A stretch of 64,000 nt of DNA from assembly GCA_020631735.1 (NCBI GenBank), contig CM036170.1, forward strand, positions 72,121,737-72,185,736. Reading direction: 5' to 3'. Both the position numbers and the translations under genes were made by a program. The DNA comes from Saccharum officinarum (taxonomy: Eukaryota > Streptophyta > Magnoliopsida > Poales > Poaceae). This document shows, piece after piece, positions 21,261 through 32,763 of this stretch (the stretch's first letter is position 1; every line of letters starts with the position of its first letter). Below the pieces are notes generated by a model, which worked only from the letters and a program-made list of their open reading frames with translations, was not told where the DNA came from and did no database searches.

Positions 21261-22205
21261 CGCAGACAGAGAAGCTTCGACGACGCCTCCAAGGAGGTAG
21301 ATGACACACACCGCGCCACCGCTGCCGGCCCAGAAGAACTGGGCAGGGTTTTCACCCAGCTTCTTTGTCGTCCGCGGACGCAGACCACCCGTGGTGTCCG
21401 AATGCGACAACGGCGGCAAAAGGCCGGAGCCACAGACACCGGCGCAAAGACCGCAGCACCCACCACACCACCACCGCTAACGACTGGCCAAGTGCACCAG
21501 ATTCGGTAAGGCACGGCCCGGCCTGCTCCAGGCAGGCGACCGCCCCAGGCCGGAGGAGGCTGCTGGCCCCGGCCGCAGGCAACATGAGCAGGGACCGGCC
21601 TCTCCAGCCCGCAAGTCAGCCAGGACTGGCCGCCGCCTGCCCCCGCAGAGGACGTGGCAACTGGAGGGGGCACGGGTGCGGCCCTAGGCCACGGCCAGCC
21701 AAGACCGAAAACGGATCCGCCGCCACCCACCCCCACAGAGGACTCTAGTGGGGAGGTGGGCGCGCGGGGGCGGCACCACGCCAACCGGAAACGGTCCCCA
21801 GGCGAGCCAGGAGCAGGCCAAGCCGGCCAGGACCGCCCCCATCAATGGCGGCCACCGCACGCATGTGGAGCCCCTGCCGCCGCAGATCCGACAAGGTGGG
21901 GGCCGGATCCAGCACAGAGGAGCCTGGATCCGGGCCGCCGGCCGCCGAGCCCGCCGGAGAGGCGCCGGAGAAGGTCATGGTGGTGGAGGCAATGGAGGGA
22001 GAGAGAGGGGGGGCCGTGGCAGGCGCCATTTTTTGGGGCCACCGTGGGCCGCCGCCGCCACACACCGGTGGGCGGCGACGGCGGCCGGAGAGGATGACCG
22101 GGAGGGGGCCCCTAGGGTCGCGGCGGCGGTAGCCCCCCGAGTCGCCCCCAGGGGAATGCTCGGGGGAAGAGGAAAGTGGGCTGGAGTCTTAGTTATATAT
22201 ATAAG
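21261..22205 (-). other. GC-rich segment of unresolved origin with a minus-strand TATA box
   Basis: About 900 bp of very GC-rich sequence joins the truncated 5' LTR. On the minus strand it is headed by ttatatatataact (about 22187-22200), a good TATA element, and would read as a long leader towards the Copia gag. ORFs occur in all frames only because of base composition. It may be the 5' end of another element, such as a LINE leader, or a replaced LTR promoter; no protein motif decides. Confidence 0.4.
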
Positions 22206-22415
22206 AGATAGAGATATAGATAGAGATTGATAAATCTTATGTAAAGATTTCAATTCAGCTCGCGTAAGAGAAATTTAGAGAGTGGACCCTCAGTGCGAAA
22301 GGCAGGTCCATTAATATCTCACCGCCCACCCCCAAGCAGCCATGGCCACTCTCTTCTTCCATTTCCACATTCCAACCAAGACATAACCTCCTTTAATCCT
22401 TCGTTTTGTAGTCCA

Positions 22416-22991
22416 ATGATCTCACCCAAGGAGAGAGCAGCACAACGCGTGCTTTCCATCAACCGAAGCCGGACAAGCCATGGGGCGTTTGCGGTCGCCT
22501 TCGGTTTCAAGAGGACAAGCAAGGTGAGTCATCTCGTCACCACTGCATGGAGATCGAGTTTTCTGTATGTTTCAATCCCCGTTCCTGCAACCTTGCACTG
22601 CCAATTCCGGCATATGGAGACTACGGATTCAATTCGTGGAGGTTCCTCAAAATCCTCCGAAAGATGCAGTTTAGAGAGGGAGTGAGGGCAGATCCAAGAG
22701 CTGCTTATAGTTTTCTCATTTGCACTGGTTGTTTTGGGACTTGGAGGATCGGAAAATATTGCCTGTCGACCTGCAATTTACAAGCACACAATGAAAGATA
22801 GTAATCTTGATTACTTGTTTGGACCTGATCTATTACACCAATCGTGTCGTGAGAATCCATGCGGTTTCTAAGATGATTTCCGGCGGCCATTAAATCAGAG
22901 TTCTGATTAGTCCACTGATTAAGATCTTGCTCCATTGTTTTACCTAATTCACAAACTGTAGCACTAGTCGCTGTACTAATTGCTGATGCAG
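22416..22991 (+). other. first exon and first intron of SINA-like copy 2
   Basis: The donor gtgagtc at 22524 and the acceptor gatgcag ending at 22991 delimit an intron of 468 bp that is shared with copy 1 (16068-16489). An ATG at 22416 could read in frame across this splice into the main exon and add about 40 residues, but the corresponding frame is not conserved in copy 1. I treat it as a non-coding first exon. Confidence 0.5.
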
Positions 22992-23003
22992 AGAGGCTCG
23001 CAG

Positions 23004-24846
23004 ATGGATGGGACGGGGCCAAGGCAGCAGGTGCCTCCGCCACGCGCCGCGACAAAAGGCCCTAGGATGCAAGCTGAGACCCTAGCCGAGACGAGCCAAC
23101 ACCAAACGGAGGAGAAGATCACTGTCGCCATCAACGCCAACCTGCTGAAGTGTTGTGTATGCTTCGGTCCATTGACGCCGCCCATTTTCCAGGTATGGAT
23201 GTGCAGAATCAATCTCTCATGTCCAATGCTTCGGTATTACCGTGCAGTTTTTGGAAGTTCTCGATTTATTTAGAGTAAAGCTAAACATCACTCGAGTGAT
23301 TTAAGGTCTCTTTTGCACTCGAACTTTTCTACCCAATTCAAGAATGTCACATGGTCTTCTTCCCTAACTTCGGCAAAGTTAGGGTTAGGGTTAGGGTTAC
23401 GGTTACAGTTAGGGTTCAAGGGCTTACCTGGATCTGGCGGGCGTAGGGGCACAATGGGGTGAGGCGCCGCCGGTCGTGCAGTGGGGGAAGGCGGTTCAGC
23501 GGGGTAAGCATGGGGGCATGATAGAGATAGCCCGATGACCTCCACCAGGTTACTGTGACGGCAGTCAGAGGTGGCGGGGTGCCACCGGAGCCGGGCGGGA
23601 GACGGTGGCAGCGGGGGAACTATAGTGGGGATGAAGAAGATGACGAGGAGGGACATCCAATAGTTTTAGGACCGGGCCGTTGTGGTTGGTGGCTAGGGAG
23701 CCACTAGAGCTAGGTGGGGAGAAGGAGGCAGTGAGGATGAGAGTCAAAGTTGGTGTCGAGTGTGGGTGGAGGAAGAAGAGGAGCCTTGGTGTTGTATTTA
23801 TGAGCATTGTCTTAATTTCTTTGTACCACTGATTCAGAATAAACAAATTGATCATCATGAAAGGGACCATTTCTTCACAAAAGAAAGGTTTAAAATACAT
23901 ATTTGTGGTCATAATTCCAAGTTAGACAATCCACATGAATCGTTCGCTGTCGAAATCTAGTAAAACTAGGGTGAAGCTATGTTGTTGTTAGGAGGTGCAA
24001 ATACACCTCTAAAAATGCAAAAATAGTAGGTTTAATTAAAATTTCATTATATATGCACTCTTTATCATGACAAATGTGTATACACCATCAGGCAAGTGTA
24101 CCTCCTCTAATTTGCTCCAACTGGTAAAACCCCTGTTGTTTCACTTCCATTTTCTCCTTTTGGTTGTCATGCAGTGCACGAAAGGCCACGTCTCATGCTC
24201 AAGGTGCTGCACCGGGTATCAGGACGACGAGGTCGAATGCCTCATGTGCCGTGAGCCAGAGACGGCCACCCGCTGCCGCGCCATGGAGCACATCCTGGGC
24301 GGCCTGCAAGTGGCATGCCTGTTCCGGCAGCACGGTTGCGCCGAGATGATCCCCTACACGTCGGAGCTAGCCCACAAGGCGTTGTGCGTCCACGCCCCGC
24401 GCCACTGCCCCATCTCTGGTTGCGCGGGCTACGTCGGCAAGCCCCTGCGCGAGCACGTCCGGCAAGACCACCCTGGCGTGGTCCGCACGGTCGTCTCGCC
24501 ACGCTGCCTCACGCCGCTAAGGATGCGCGCGCACGAGCAGGCCCGCATGGTGAGGCTCGGCGACGGCAACGGGGATGGCGGCGCGGAGTTCCTGGTTGTC
24601 GTCGGAGAGTACAAGGAGTTGGGGCGCGCGCTGTCGGTGGTGCACCTCGTGGATGAGTCCGTGGACGAGCAGGATTTCAAGCACAGGATCGAGGTGGTCG
24701 GCAAGGCTGGCATCCTTTCACTGTCCGGTGAGACCCTGGACGCCGAGGGGCTAGCGGAGCCATACGAAGCGAACCCGTTCCTGTTCGTCCCCAACGAGAC
24801 CTGGGACTCTCCCGAGGGCATCCGCGTGTTCATTGAGCTGAAATGA
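23004..24846 (+). CDS. SINA-like RING-type E3 ubiquitin ligase, copy 2 (two coding exons: 23004-23192, 24175-24846)
   Basis: The joined exons give a 286-residue protein, MDGTGPRQQ to FIELK. The RING finger spans about residues 50-88 (CCVCFGP, FQCTKGHVSCSRCC, ECLMC) and is split by the intron after Gln63. A SIAH-type zinc finger follows (HGCAEMIPY, HCPISGC, HVRQDHPG), then a C-terminal substrate-binding part of the TRAF-like seven-in-absentia fold that ends early compared with canonical SINA proteins of about 300-330 residues. Seven-in-absentia proteins transfer ubiquitin to substrates and dimerise through the C-terminal domain. Splice sites are CAG|gtatgg and tgcag|TGC, and the frame is preserved across them. 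Its neighbour copy 1 is broken, so this is the only complete member here. The intron carries AGGGTT repeats. The start at 23004 is the first ATG in the main exon. Confidence 0.85.
23377..23420 (+). repeat. short AGGGTT repeat in SINA-like intron
   Basis: Four to five copies of agggtt and variants occur here; a shorter version lies in copy 1 at 16868-16890. The unit differs from the plant telomere heptamer and is inherited with the duplicated intron. Confidence 0.6.
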
Positions 24847-25040
24847 AGTCCCCATTTGGAAAGCAACGGTTTATTTTATCCTATTTCTCGCAAGAACCTA
24901 GACTATTTTCCGATGACATCCGCATCCAACTTTTGCATTCCAGACAGACTTGAAATGGTGCCCCGAGTATATGTAAGCTGCCGGCCCTGTGGTATTCAGT
25001 ACTTGGTGTTTGTTATGTTGGTGACAGATTGTGTTACTTA

Positions 25041-25271
25041 GGGCCATGTTTAGATTGCAAGTTTTTTCACTCTCTCTCCGTCACATCGAATCTAGGGACA
25101 CATGTATGAAACAGTAAATATAGATAAAAAATAATTAATTACACAGTTTGATTGTAAATTACGAGACGAATCTTTTGAGCCTAGCTAGTCTATGATTGGA
25201 TAATAATTGTCGAATACAAACGAAAGTGCTACCGTATCAAATTTCACTCTCTCCTCGATCTAAACAAGGCC
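25041..25271 (+). mobile_element. Tourist-like MITE (copy a)
   Basis: The termini are GGGCCATGTTTAGAT and ATCTAAACAAGGCC. The core gagacgaatcttttgagcct is shared with five other copies in this window. Flanking trinucleotides are TTA and TTT. Confidence 0.75.
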
Positions 25272-25680
25272 TTTGTTTGTTTCGATTGGCATGGAAATCG
25301 ATCCGTGTAATGCATCACTCTTCCCTCCCACCAAACAAAAGTACCTTTGATCTTTCGAAAAAAAACAAAAATACCTTTGCTCGTGCGCACTACTGCCTTC
25401 CTCTCCAGTCTCCACTGCCGGCACCGACAGGATGAGCGTCCAGCTGCATCAAAAGAAAAAAAAAAAAAGGATGCGCGTCCAGCCCAGTTACGTGCCACTC
25501 GGGTCCGGTGACGCGCCTTTTGGTCTTCCTTGTTCACACATATTGGGCTGGGCTTCTCGCTTCGCTTCAGCTCGGGTCCGGTGACGCGCCTGTTGGGCTT
25601 CCTTGCTCACACGGATTAGGCTGGGCTTCTCGCTTCAGCTTCATCCATTCGGCCCGGTACGGTGCTACTAACATAACATA

Positions 25681-26583
25681 GGAAAAAGTCCAATTCCCCC
25701 CTCAACTTTGGCGTGCGTCCGTTTTTCCTCCCCGAACTATAAAACCAGAAATCTTCCCTCCTCCAACTTTAAAAACCATTCGTTTTACCTCCCTAGCCGG
25801 TTTTGGACGGCGGTTTTGCTACAGTAACGGTAACGGTAGATTTGCTACCGTGACGGCGGTTTTGTCTTTTTCTTTTTTATTTATTTCGGCTGAATCTTTG
25901 AAAAATCATAGTAAATCACAGAAAAATCATAAAATAGAAAATTTAATTTTATTGGACTCTACATGAGTAGATCTACACAGTGAATATATAATATAGTATG
26001 CTTTAATACAAAGTTTTTGTTGTAGCTTTAGATTAATTGGAAAATCTAATTTTGTCTATAATTAACTGGAATAATTCATAGCTACAGTTTCTATGGTCTA
26101 ATTGTGATGAAATTTTTATGGTGGGCTAATTATTGTATGCTTGAACTGCAGTAAATTTTTATGCCTTGGCTTTGTATAATTTCATCACAATTGGATCATA
26201 GGAACGGTAGCTATGAATTAATTAAAAAACATATATCTAAAGCTATAGCAAAAAATTTGTACTAAAACATACTATATTATATGTTCACTGTGTAGATCTA
26301 CTCATGTAGAGTCCAACAAAATTAGATTTTCTATATTACGATTTTTCTGTGGTTTACTATGATTTTTCAAAAATTCAGCCGAAATAAATAAAAAAAGAAA
26401 AAGACAAAACCGGCGTCACTGTAGCAAATCCACCGTTACTGTAGCAAAACTGCCGTCCAAAACCGGCCAGGGAGGTAAAACGAACGGTTTTCAAAGTTGG
26501 AGGAGGAAAGATTTCTGGTTTTATAGTTCGGGGAGGAAAAACGGACGCACGCCAAAGTTGAGGGGGAAAATTAGACTTTTTCC
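25681..26583. mobile_element. MULE-derived foldback element, 903 bp, 9-bp target duplication
   Basis: Nearly the whole element is one inverted repeat: the left arm from GGAAAAAGTCC to about 26115 matches the complement of the right arm from about 26150 to GGACTTTTTCC-type end. It is bracketed by perfect CATAACATA at 25672-25680 and 26584-26592. A 9-bp duplication with long terminal inverted repeats identifies the Mutator superfamily. There is no coding capacity. A transcript would fold into long double-stranded RNA. Confidence 0.85.
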
Positions 26584-26696
26584 CATAACATAACATGGCG
26601 GTGGCTCTACATTCGGCGGAGCGGGCCTGCGACGGCCGACGGTGGGTTACTTCGGATGCAGGCTGCGGCAGCTTCGCCCGACGCGAGCTGCGGATG

Positions 26697-26880
26697 CGTG
26701 TAGATGGCGCGAACGGCAACCGCATCGATGACAAGAGACTCATAAAGCTGAACTGCTGAAGGTTAGCGACTTAGCGTGCAGACGCGGTTGGAAGTAGCGC
26801 CGTAGCGGGCTGTGCCGGAGGGGTGCGCCAAGCAAAGAGCCGAAGAGGACGACGACGGCGCCCGCGTACCAAAGAAACCA
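26697..26880 (+). repeat. block X2a, duplicate of 11335-11490
   Basis: Same orientation as the first copy, sharing cgatgacaag, cataaagctg and gagccgaag and ending gtaccaaagaaa. In the first copy, MITEs interrupt the block directly after this point. Confidence 0.65.
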
Positions 26881-26884
26881 TTAT

Positions 26885-27840
26885 TGTTAGCTTATATTCT
26901 GTTTCCATTGCCAGTATGAACATGATTATCGTTCTGCGTTTACATCTCCATTCCTCAACCAAACAGCACCCTCGAATTCTGTCAGGTCCGTCTGCTACTT
27001 TGCCAAACACGTCACACAAGTACCATCAACCTTTTGCACAATCTATGGCAACTATATGTAGATTGCTGCATCAAACGCTACTGGCACTGCATCCATTTCC
27101 AATTCATGTAATTTAGGCCCTTGATTTACGGGAAGAACATAGGAAAAATGAAGAAATGAAGTTCCTATACAAAGGAATTAGCGCAAACCGTTCCTGAGAA
27201 AAGGCGAGCACACTTGTACTTTCGAAGGAATGAAAAAACTGAGCCAAACCTCATGGAAATCTTTCCCGTGGCTCTCGCGTACTCTCACTCACTAATCAAG
27301 TCGTCTTCTGGCATCACACAACATGCAATGTTGCCATCAGGACACGTCAACTCATATGTCACTTTGTAAAGTAGTTAGCTCTTATTTACTCTAAACAACT
27401 ATGCTTACTACAAACCAATATTTTCCTATGTTGTTAGTATTCCACACCAATTCCTACAAAAATCCTGTATTTTCAATCCTCTGTTTCACACCTCTATTCC
27501 TGTGTTTTTTTTTCTTCTCATTCTTATGTTTTACATTCCTCCGTTCACCCCTAAATACTATGTCTACCACACTGCAGTTGGATACCATACCGTTGAAGGC
27601 CACACAATTCACCCCTAAAGCAAACAGATCCTACAAAGGGTAACTGCCGATTTGCCATTGCTCACATCCACAGTTCATTAGCTCACTAAAGCCCTGCAAT
27701 TAAGGGGGGTACTGCTTCACTGCAAGAGACCAAAGCTGTTAGTGCATATGCACAAATGAAATGAAAATGCAGAATGCCATATCAAGAGGGCAGCAGGACA
27801 CATGAGATTATGAGAATAACTACATGTCAAGGGGGGACAA
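26885..27840 (+). repeat. block X2b, duplicate of 12500-12960 with a 0.45-kb insertion
   Basis: Collinear with 12500-12960 except for about 27118-27565, which is extra here. The insertion begins ggcccttgatttacggg, is AT-rich, and has no recognised ends; it may be a degraded DNA transposon. Confidence 0.6.
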
Positions 27841-28286
27841 ATCAGTAAGCATGACATTAACCACGTGTCCATAACAGCAACAACCCTGACCAACCAATCA
27901 ATAACATTCCCCCGTTCCTTCATTTTCTCAATTCTGTATGGAAGCACCAATAATTCCATCAGTTCTATAAACAAAGGCACAGGCCATTCAACTCATTGCC
28001 ACTAATTACAATGTCTATTAGCTTCCATGTTCCCACAGTAAGCTCCCTTGGCTTCCAATAACGCTAGTGTGCACTAAGCCCTTGAAGCCATGACACCAAA
28101 AAAAATCCAGAAAGAATAAACCCATCTCTCACCTTGGCCGTGTGTTCATACAACAGGTGCAAAAATGCTTGCTCCTGAAGACGATTCCAGGAAGTTCTTG
28201 AGACATGGAGAGCTCCTCTGTGCAAAATGAGACAAGCTCAACACTCCGCGGGAAGTGAAGCCTCATGCTTGGATTGGATGCTACTG
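27841..28286 (-). other. 3' flank and probable 3' UTR of the GT14 gene
   Basis: No independent ORF. Sequence directly after the GT14 stop codon on the minus strand, probably containing its 3' UTR and poly(A) region. Confidence 0.5.
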
Positions 28287-30753
28287 CTATTGCTTGCAAG
28301 AGTTGTTGCTTGACTTTGATTCTTCCATAATCTGGTTTATATATGTTCGGAACTTCTCAGCTTGAGGACCAGGTCTTACAATGTTGACGTTGCTCCACTG
28401 GGAGCAAGGATCACTGAACCACCTCCTTCTGCCTGTGCACCATGCACCAGGAACAGGTCTGTGACGCCAACGTCGAAGCACTTTATCATCAATCTTGTCC
28501 AACAGGGGTTCATTCTCCTTAAACTTCCGGGCAAAAGGAACCCCACTCCCTACTAGCTCATCATAATGTGTAACATTTAGGAAATGGGGTTCCATCTGAG
28601 GTGGATCGTCCCACACCATATACCGCAAGTCGCTGTTCACTGTATAATTGCGGAAATCCGAGTTGCATGCAACCGATTGGAAATACCCCTCTAGAGGTAG
28701 CATCACGTTTGTGAAGTACATGAGGAGTGTTCTAGGGAGATTCTCCCAACCAAAAACACAATACTCCACAAAGTGTCTGTTTAAAATGACCCATGGAGAA
28801 CCTAACAGAAAGAGAATGCATGTGTTAGAAAACCATTTCATCAAGCGGGTGAAAAACAAAGTGCAAGTAAAGAGAAATGCCTGTGAAAAATTTGAAACCA
28901 TCAGGAGTGTCTCGTTTCTCTGTGGCTTGGAAGAACTGATTCCTCCCAGCCAAGTATACTCCGGCATCTACTATAATCGGTTGCACTCTCTGAGATCTGC
29001 AAAATCAGTATACTGGTGAAACTAACAGCAGTGCACTGTGTACCATTCACTACTGCTAATGTTCAGATAGAACATACTCTTTCCATCCAATGTCACTGGT
29101 GTGATCAATAAAGTTGAGGTGCCTTGGAACAGAGGAGAAAACATGAATCAAGTCTGCACAAGGGACAAAAAGAAAACAGAGAGTCATGAACAGGAAACTC
29201 AAGAAACCCCTAAGAGGTGGCAGTCGGAATACAAAAGCCAAAAGCAAATTAGAACATGCTAGTGTCTATTAAAAACAAAATTACACTTCAATAAGGGCGT
29301 GAACTACATGTGACATAGTGGAAGCAGCACATAACACAGATCAAATTACAATACTTACCATGTATAACATAAAAAGGCAATGTCATACAGGTAGTGTCAG
29401 AGGAAATGAGGAAAAAGGACAACATAAATCAGAGCGTCAGATTGTGCATCCTGTGTTGATAATTCAGTGGTGCACTTGTTGTTAAAGCTCTCTTAGTTGT
29501 TCATTAAAATGAAGGGTTAATCAGTTGCTCTCTTAGTTGTTCATTAAAATGAAGGGTTAATCCCAGCTAGATGGCACAAACAAAGCCACAGCAAGAGTTG
29601 CATAGCTTGTTCCTGATGATTAGAATCCTCATATAAGGATGAGAGCACAAATTATTCATGGAGTGGTTGAGCTGGTATGGTACCAAAATAGAGAATGAAG
29701 AAGACAGCATGTCAATCTAGTAGTTGCACTATATATCTCCACCTAAGGCGGCTATGGCACCACAGTCCAACAGGATTCCAAACAAGCAAGTTCTTCCAAA
29801 ATCACCTAAAAATCACCTAAACGTAGCAGCAGCAGCAGGCCACTTCCTAATCCTGGTGGGGTAGTGGGTCTTTGGTCCTTTCAGGCATATTTATGCATTC
29901 AATTATGCAACTTGACAGATAACATTAAAGACCACTTTTAATACAAGTCAGCAATATACTGTGGAGAACACAAAATTGATTTTTGTAGCTACGGCCTCAA
30001 CCGAAACAGTGCCGGTTGCTCCCCTTGCAATTTCCTGATCTATTCGTACAGCATGCTTTGCCTCCAATTCAAGAACGGAAATGCACGGCAAACGCAATTT
30101 CGAGTAGCAACCTTCATTGGTATTGATAAAGACCAAGTAAATAAAGAGCTCAGATTTGTCTTAGATCCGGACAAGTCTGCGTGGCTGTGAAGCAAAACTG
30201 CTACTCAAACAGATCACGCTAACAGATGGAAATCGAGCATCTGAATCTTACCGTCCTGGGTGAGAAGGGGGTAGTCGGCGGCGTTGAGCGTGACGAACCA
30301 GTCCCACTCCGCATCGAGCCGGAGCATCGCGGCGGCCGCACGCAACGTGGCGGCGAGGCCGGAAGAGCCCATTGGGGTGCCCGCGGTGGGCCTGCCCACG
30401 ACATCGACGTTCCCGAAGGCGCGCACGGCGGGGGCGGCGCGCGCGACGGCCGCGGCGAGCTCGGCGCGCTCGGAGGCCGGCGCGTCGGCGGAGAGGTGGA
30501 GCAGGTAGCGGTTCCTGGGGTGGTAGACGGCGAGGAGCAGCCGCAGGAGCTTCCTGCCGTCGCCTCGCCCCCCCACGAGCAGGTAGGCGAAGGAGGGCGG
30601 CGCGGCGGCGCCCCGGCGCACGTAGGAGGGCGGCGGGAGGCGCGCGAAGAGCGCGGAGGAGGCGGAGAAGCCCGAGAGCGCGGAGAGGAAGAGCAGCAGC
30701 GAGACGAAGGAGACGGAGACCAGCGGGAGCAGCCACTTGTCGGCGGCGCCCAT
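28287..30753 (-). CDS. GT14 family glycosyltransferase (core-2/I-branching domain; GlcAT14-like), four exons
   Basis: Exons on the minus strand are 30753-30252, 29153-29078, 28996-28881 and 28801-28287; frames join to 402 residues. Residues about 7-30 (WLLPLVSVSFVSLLLFLSAL) form a signal anchor, so it is a type II Golgi protein. The lumenal domain shows YLLVGGRGDGRKLLRLLLAV, NRYLLHLSADAP, DWFVTLNAADYPLLTQDDLIHVFS, PRHLNFIDHTSDIGWKE, PIIVDAGVYL, GSPWVILNRHFVEYCVFGWENLPRTLLMYF and a C-terminal RPVPGAWC. This is the plant branch of CAZy GT14, whose characterised members are beta-glucuronosyltransferases acting on type II arabinogalactan. The ATG at 30753 directly precedes the anchor. Intron 3 has a GC donor (CACAG|gcattt). 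The first exon is very GC-rich, as usual in grasses. A minus-strand 5' leader extends towards 30960. The family is certain; substrate specificity is inferred. Confidence 0.92.
29487..29562. repeat. 40-bp tandem duplication in GT14 intron 1
   Basis: Two near-identical units starting gctctcttagttgttcatta lie 40 bases apart. No function is evident. Confidence 0.8.
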
Positions 30754-31384
30754 GCCTGGCTGCTTGTGCTTGGTCTCGGCCGGCGGCAGGACAGGCGGTG
30801 GCGGGCGGGCGCGCACGCTGAGTTGGTGGTGGTGGTGGTGACGCGCCGCGCGTCACCGCCGCCGCATTCGGGGCTAGGGCTCCGGCGACGGCCGGGCGGC
30901 GGGCGGGGGATTAGGGTTTGGCGAGATCGCATCGGGGGAGAAGGGCAAAATAGCGAGATCGGGATGGCTGGTGCCGGCCGCGCTGCTGTATTTTCTGCTC
31001 GCGGCTCGCGTGCGTTTCTCTCTTGCTTGGCAATGGGAAGATGGGGGGAACGGGAAGGGGAGGAGCGACGCGAGAGTGAGGCGCCTGTCGCTTTGTACCA
31101 CCGCAACACGGGGGAGTCGCTTCCGCGGCCCCGTCTCTGGATCCCGTGACTCACCGGCAACTGGGCACCAAGTTCCCCTGGGCCCAGCAGTCATACGAAC
31201 GATGTCGACCGTGCCGCGTGGGTCGCGGGAGGTTACGGCACGGGTCCCGCGGGTCAGAGCGACGACAGTCACGACGGTAAGACTGCTAGCACCGGCGCCC
31301 TCTATCCCATCCGGCATATGCATATACCGCAAAAAAAAAAAACTGCCACCATTGATACAGTAAACAGCCACGCTATATTATAGG

Positions 31385-31708
31385 GGACTTGCCCGTCCGC
31401 TACATATAGCGTGCTGCCCCACGCGGCGCATGCAGCAGAAGAGAGAGGAGAGAGGTGAGAGTATTCAGCGTGGGCCTCACTATTTTAACAAACTAAAAAA
31501 ATATTATAACTCATAAACCATAAAACCAAATTAAATTTCGATTATATCATTGAATTCGTTTTAATAAATCCTTCAAAACAAGATCTCACGTGGATATATT
31601 TAGATAAAGTGACAAGTAGGCCCCATAGTGGATAGAGGATGAATGAGTGCGGAAGAATTAAGTATAGAAGAGAGAATCTCGATCACTGGGATGCATACGC
31701 ATGCGGAC
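31385..31708 (+). mobile_element. MITE, third copy of the 11496/11910 family
   Basis: It shares tataactcataaacca, ttaaatttcgatt, taataaatccttcaaaac and tttagataaagtgacaag with the pair at 11.5-12.4 kb, and ends GCGGAC followed by TAA. The left boundary is approximate. Confidence 0.6.
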
Positions 31709-32015
31709 TAAGTCATCTGATGGGGCGAGCCAACGGTGCTTGCTTCCTTCTCACGGGTTCACACTTCACCTGCCCACCGAGTCACATGGCACTGACATGT
31801 CGGGCCACGGAGGCGCGGTGACAATCGGAATGGTGGTGGGTAGGCAGCGGGTAGCTGGGGAAGTGGGGGAGAAGGCGTCACGTCAGGGTGGACGTTGATT
31901 CCACTTGGTGGGGCCCAGATAGCAGAGGCGCGCGGGCGAACTGCGCTGACGTTTCTGGAGAGTGGCGGCGAGCGGCGTCATGGGTCATGGCCAGCTTGTG
32001 ATTTTTAATTCGTTA
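31709..32015. other. intergenic, nothing recognised
   Basis: Moderately GC-rich sequence between two MITEs with only short shadow ORFs. Confidence 0.45.
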
Positions 32016-32018
32016 TTA

Positions 32019-32261
32019 GGCCTCGTTCACTTCCCCACCCAACCCAAAATATTTCCTCTTACACCTATCATATTAAATCTTTCGACGCATGCATGGAGGA
32101 TTAAATGTAGGTAAAAAAGATAACTAATTGCATAGTTTGTCTATAAATGTTGGGACGAATCTTTTGAGCCTAGTTAGTCCATAATTGAATAAATTTTGCC
32201 AAATAACAACGAAAGATGCTACAGTAACTTTTCAGCTACTTTTCGTGAAGTGAACACACCC
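32019..32261 (+). mobile_element. Tourist-like MITE (copy b), TTA target duplication
   Basis: Perfect TTA lies at 32016-32018 and 32262-32264. The ends are GGCCTCGTTCACTTC and GTGAAGTGAACACACCC. It carries the family core gggacgaatcttttgagcct. Confidence 0.85.
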
Positions 32262-32512
32262 TTAGTTATTATATATAAAAAAATCTCCCGCGTCTGGTCT
32301 CGTTCGCACAGCACTTAGCGAAGCCTAGGCTGTAATTAAGAAGCTACCGTTGGTTGCTTTGGCCGCTATCTGCTTTTGAGCTTCTTGCTTGTACCGCGCA
32401 CTGCTCCCCTTTTTGGAGATCATATGAGGACGGTAGAAGCCAACTGCAGAAGACTTCATACGGTATCTAAATAAAGCCAGGCGACCCGGAAGAAAGTCAG
32501 CTTAGAGTTCTG

Positions 32513-32760
32513 GGGTGTGTTTAGATCCCTGAAAAGAGGTAAAAAAAAGTATTGTAGCACGTTTTGGCTTTATTTGGTAAATAGTGTCCAACCGTTCACT
32601 AATTAGGTTCAAAACGTTCGTCTCGCAAAGTACAACTAAGCTGTACAATTAGTTTTTGATTTCATCTATATTTAGTACTTCATGCATGTATCGCAAGTTT
32701 AATGTGACGGGGAATCTTTTTTTCGCATAGTGCTTTTTTTTTTAGGAACTGAACACAGCC
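32513..32760 (+). mobile_element. Tourist-like MITE (copy c), CTG target duplication
   Basis: CTG flanks both ends (32510-32512 and 32761-32763). The termini are GGGTGTGTTTAG and CTGAACACAGCC. Most similar to copy e at 42209, so these two form a subfamily (core caaaacgttcgtctcgcaaa). Confidence 0.8.
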
Positions 32761-32763
32761 CTG

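Noticed and set aside
21654..22230. 160-codon plus-strand ORF and companions
   Set aside because: Composition-driven openness in a GC-rich block with no domain; the block looks like a transposon leader on the other strand.
23377..23420. Interstitial telomere
   Set aside because: Only four to five hexamer-like units (AGGGTT, not the plant heptamer), present in both duplicated introns; too short and inherited by duplication.
30219..31160. Long ORFs of 307 and 313 codons overlapping GT14 exon 1
   Set aside because: They are antisense or out-of-frame shadows of the GC-rich first exon; the GT14 frame has the conserved domain and splice continuity.
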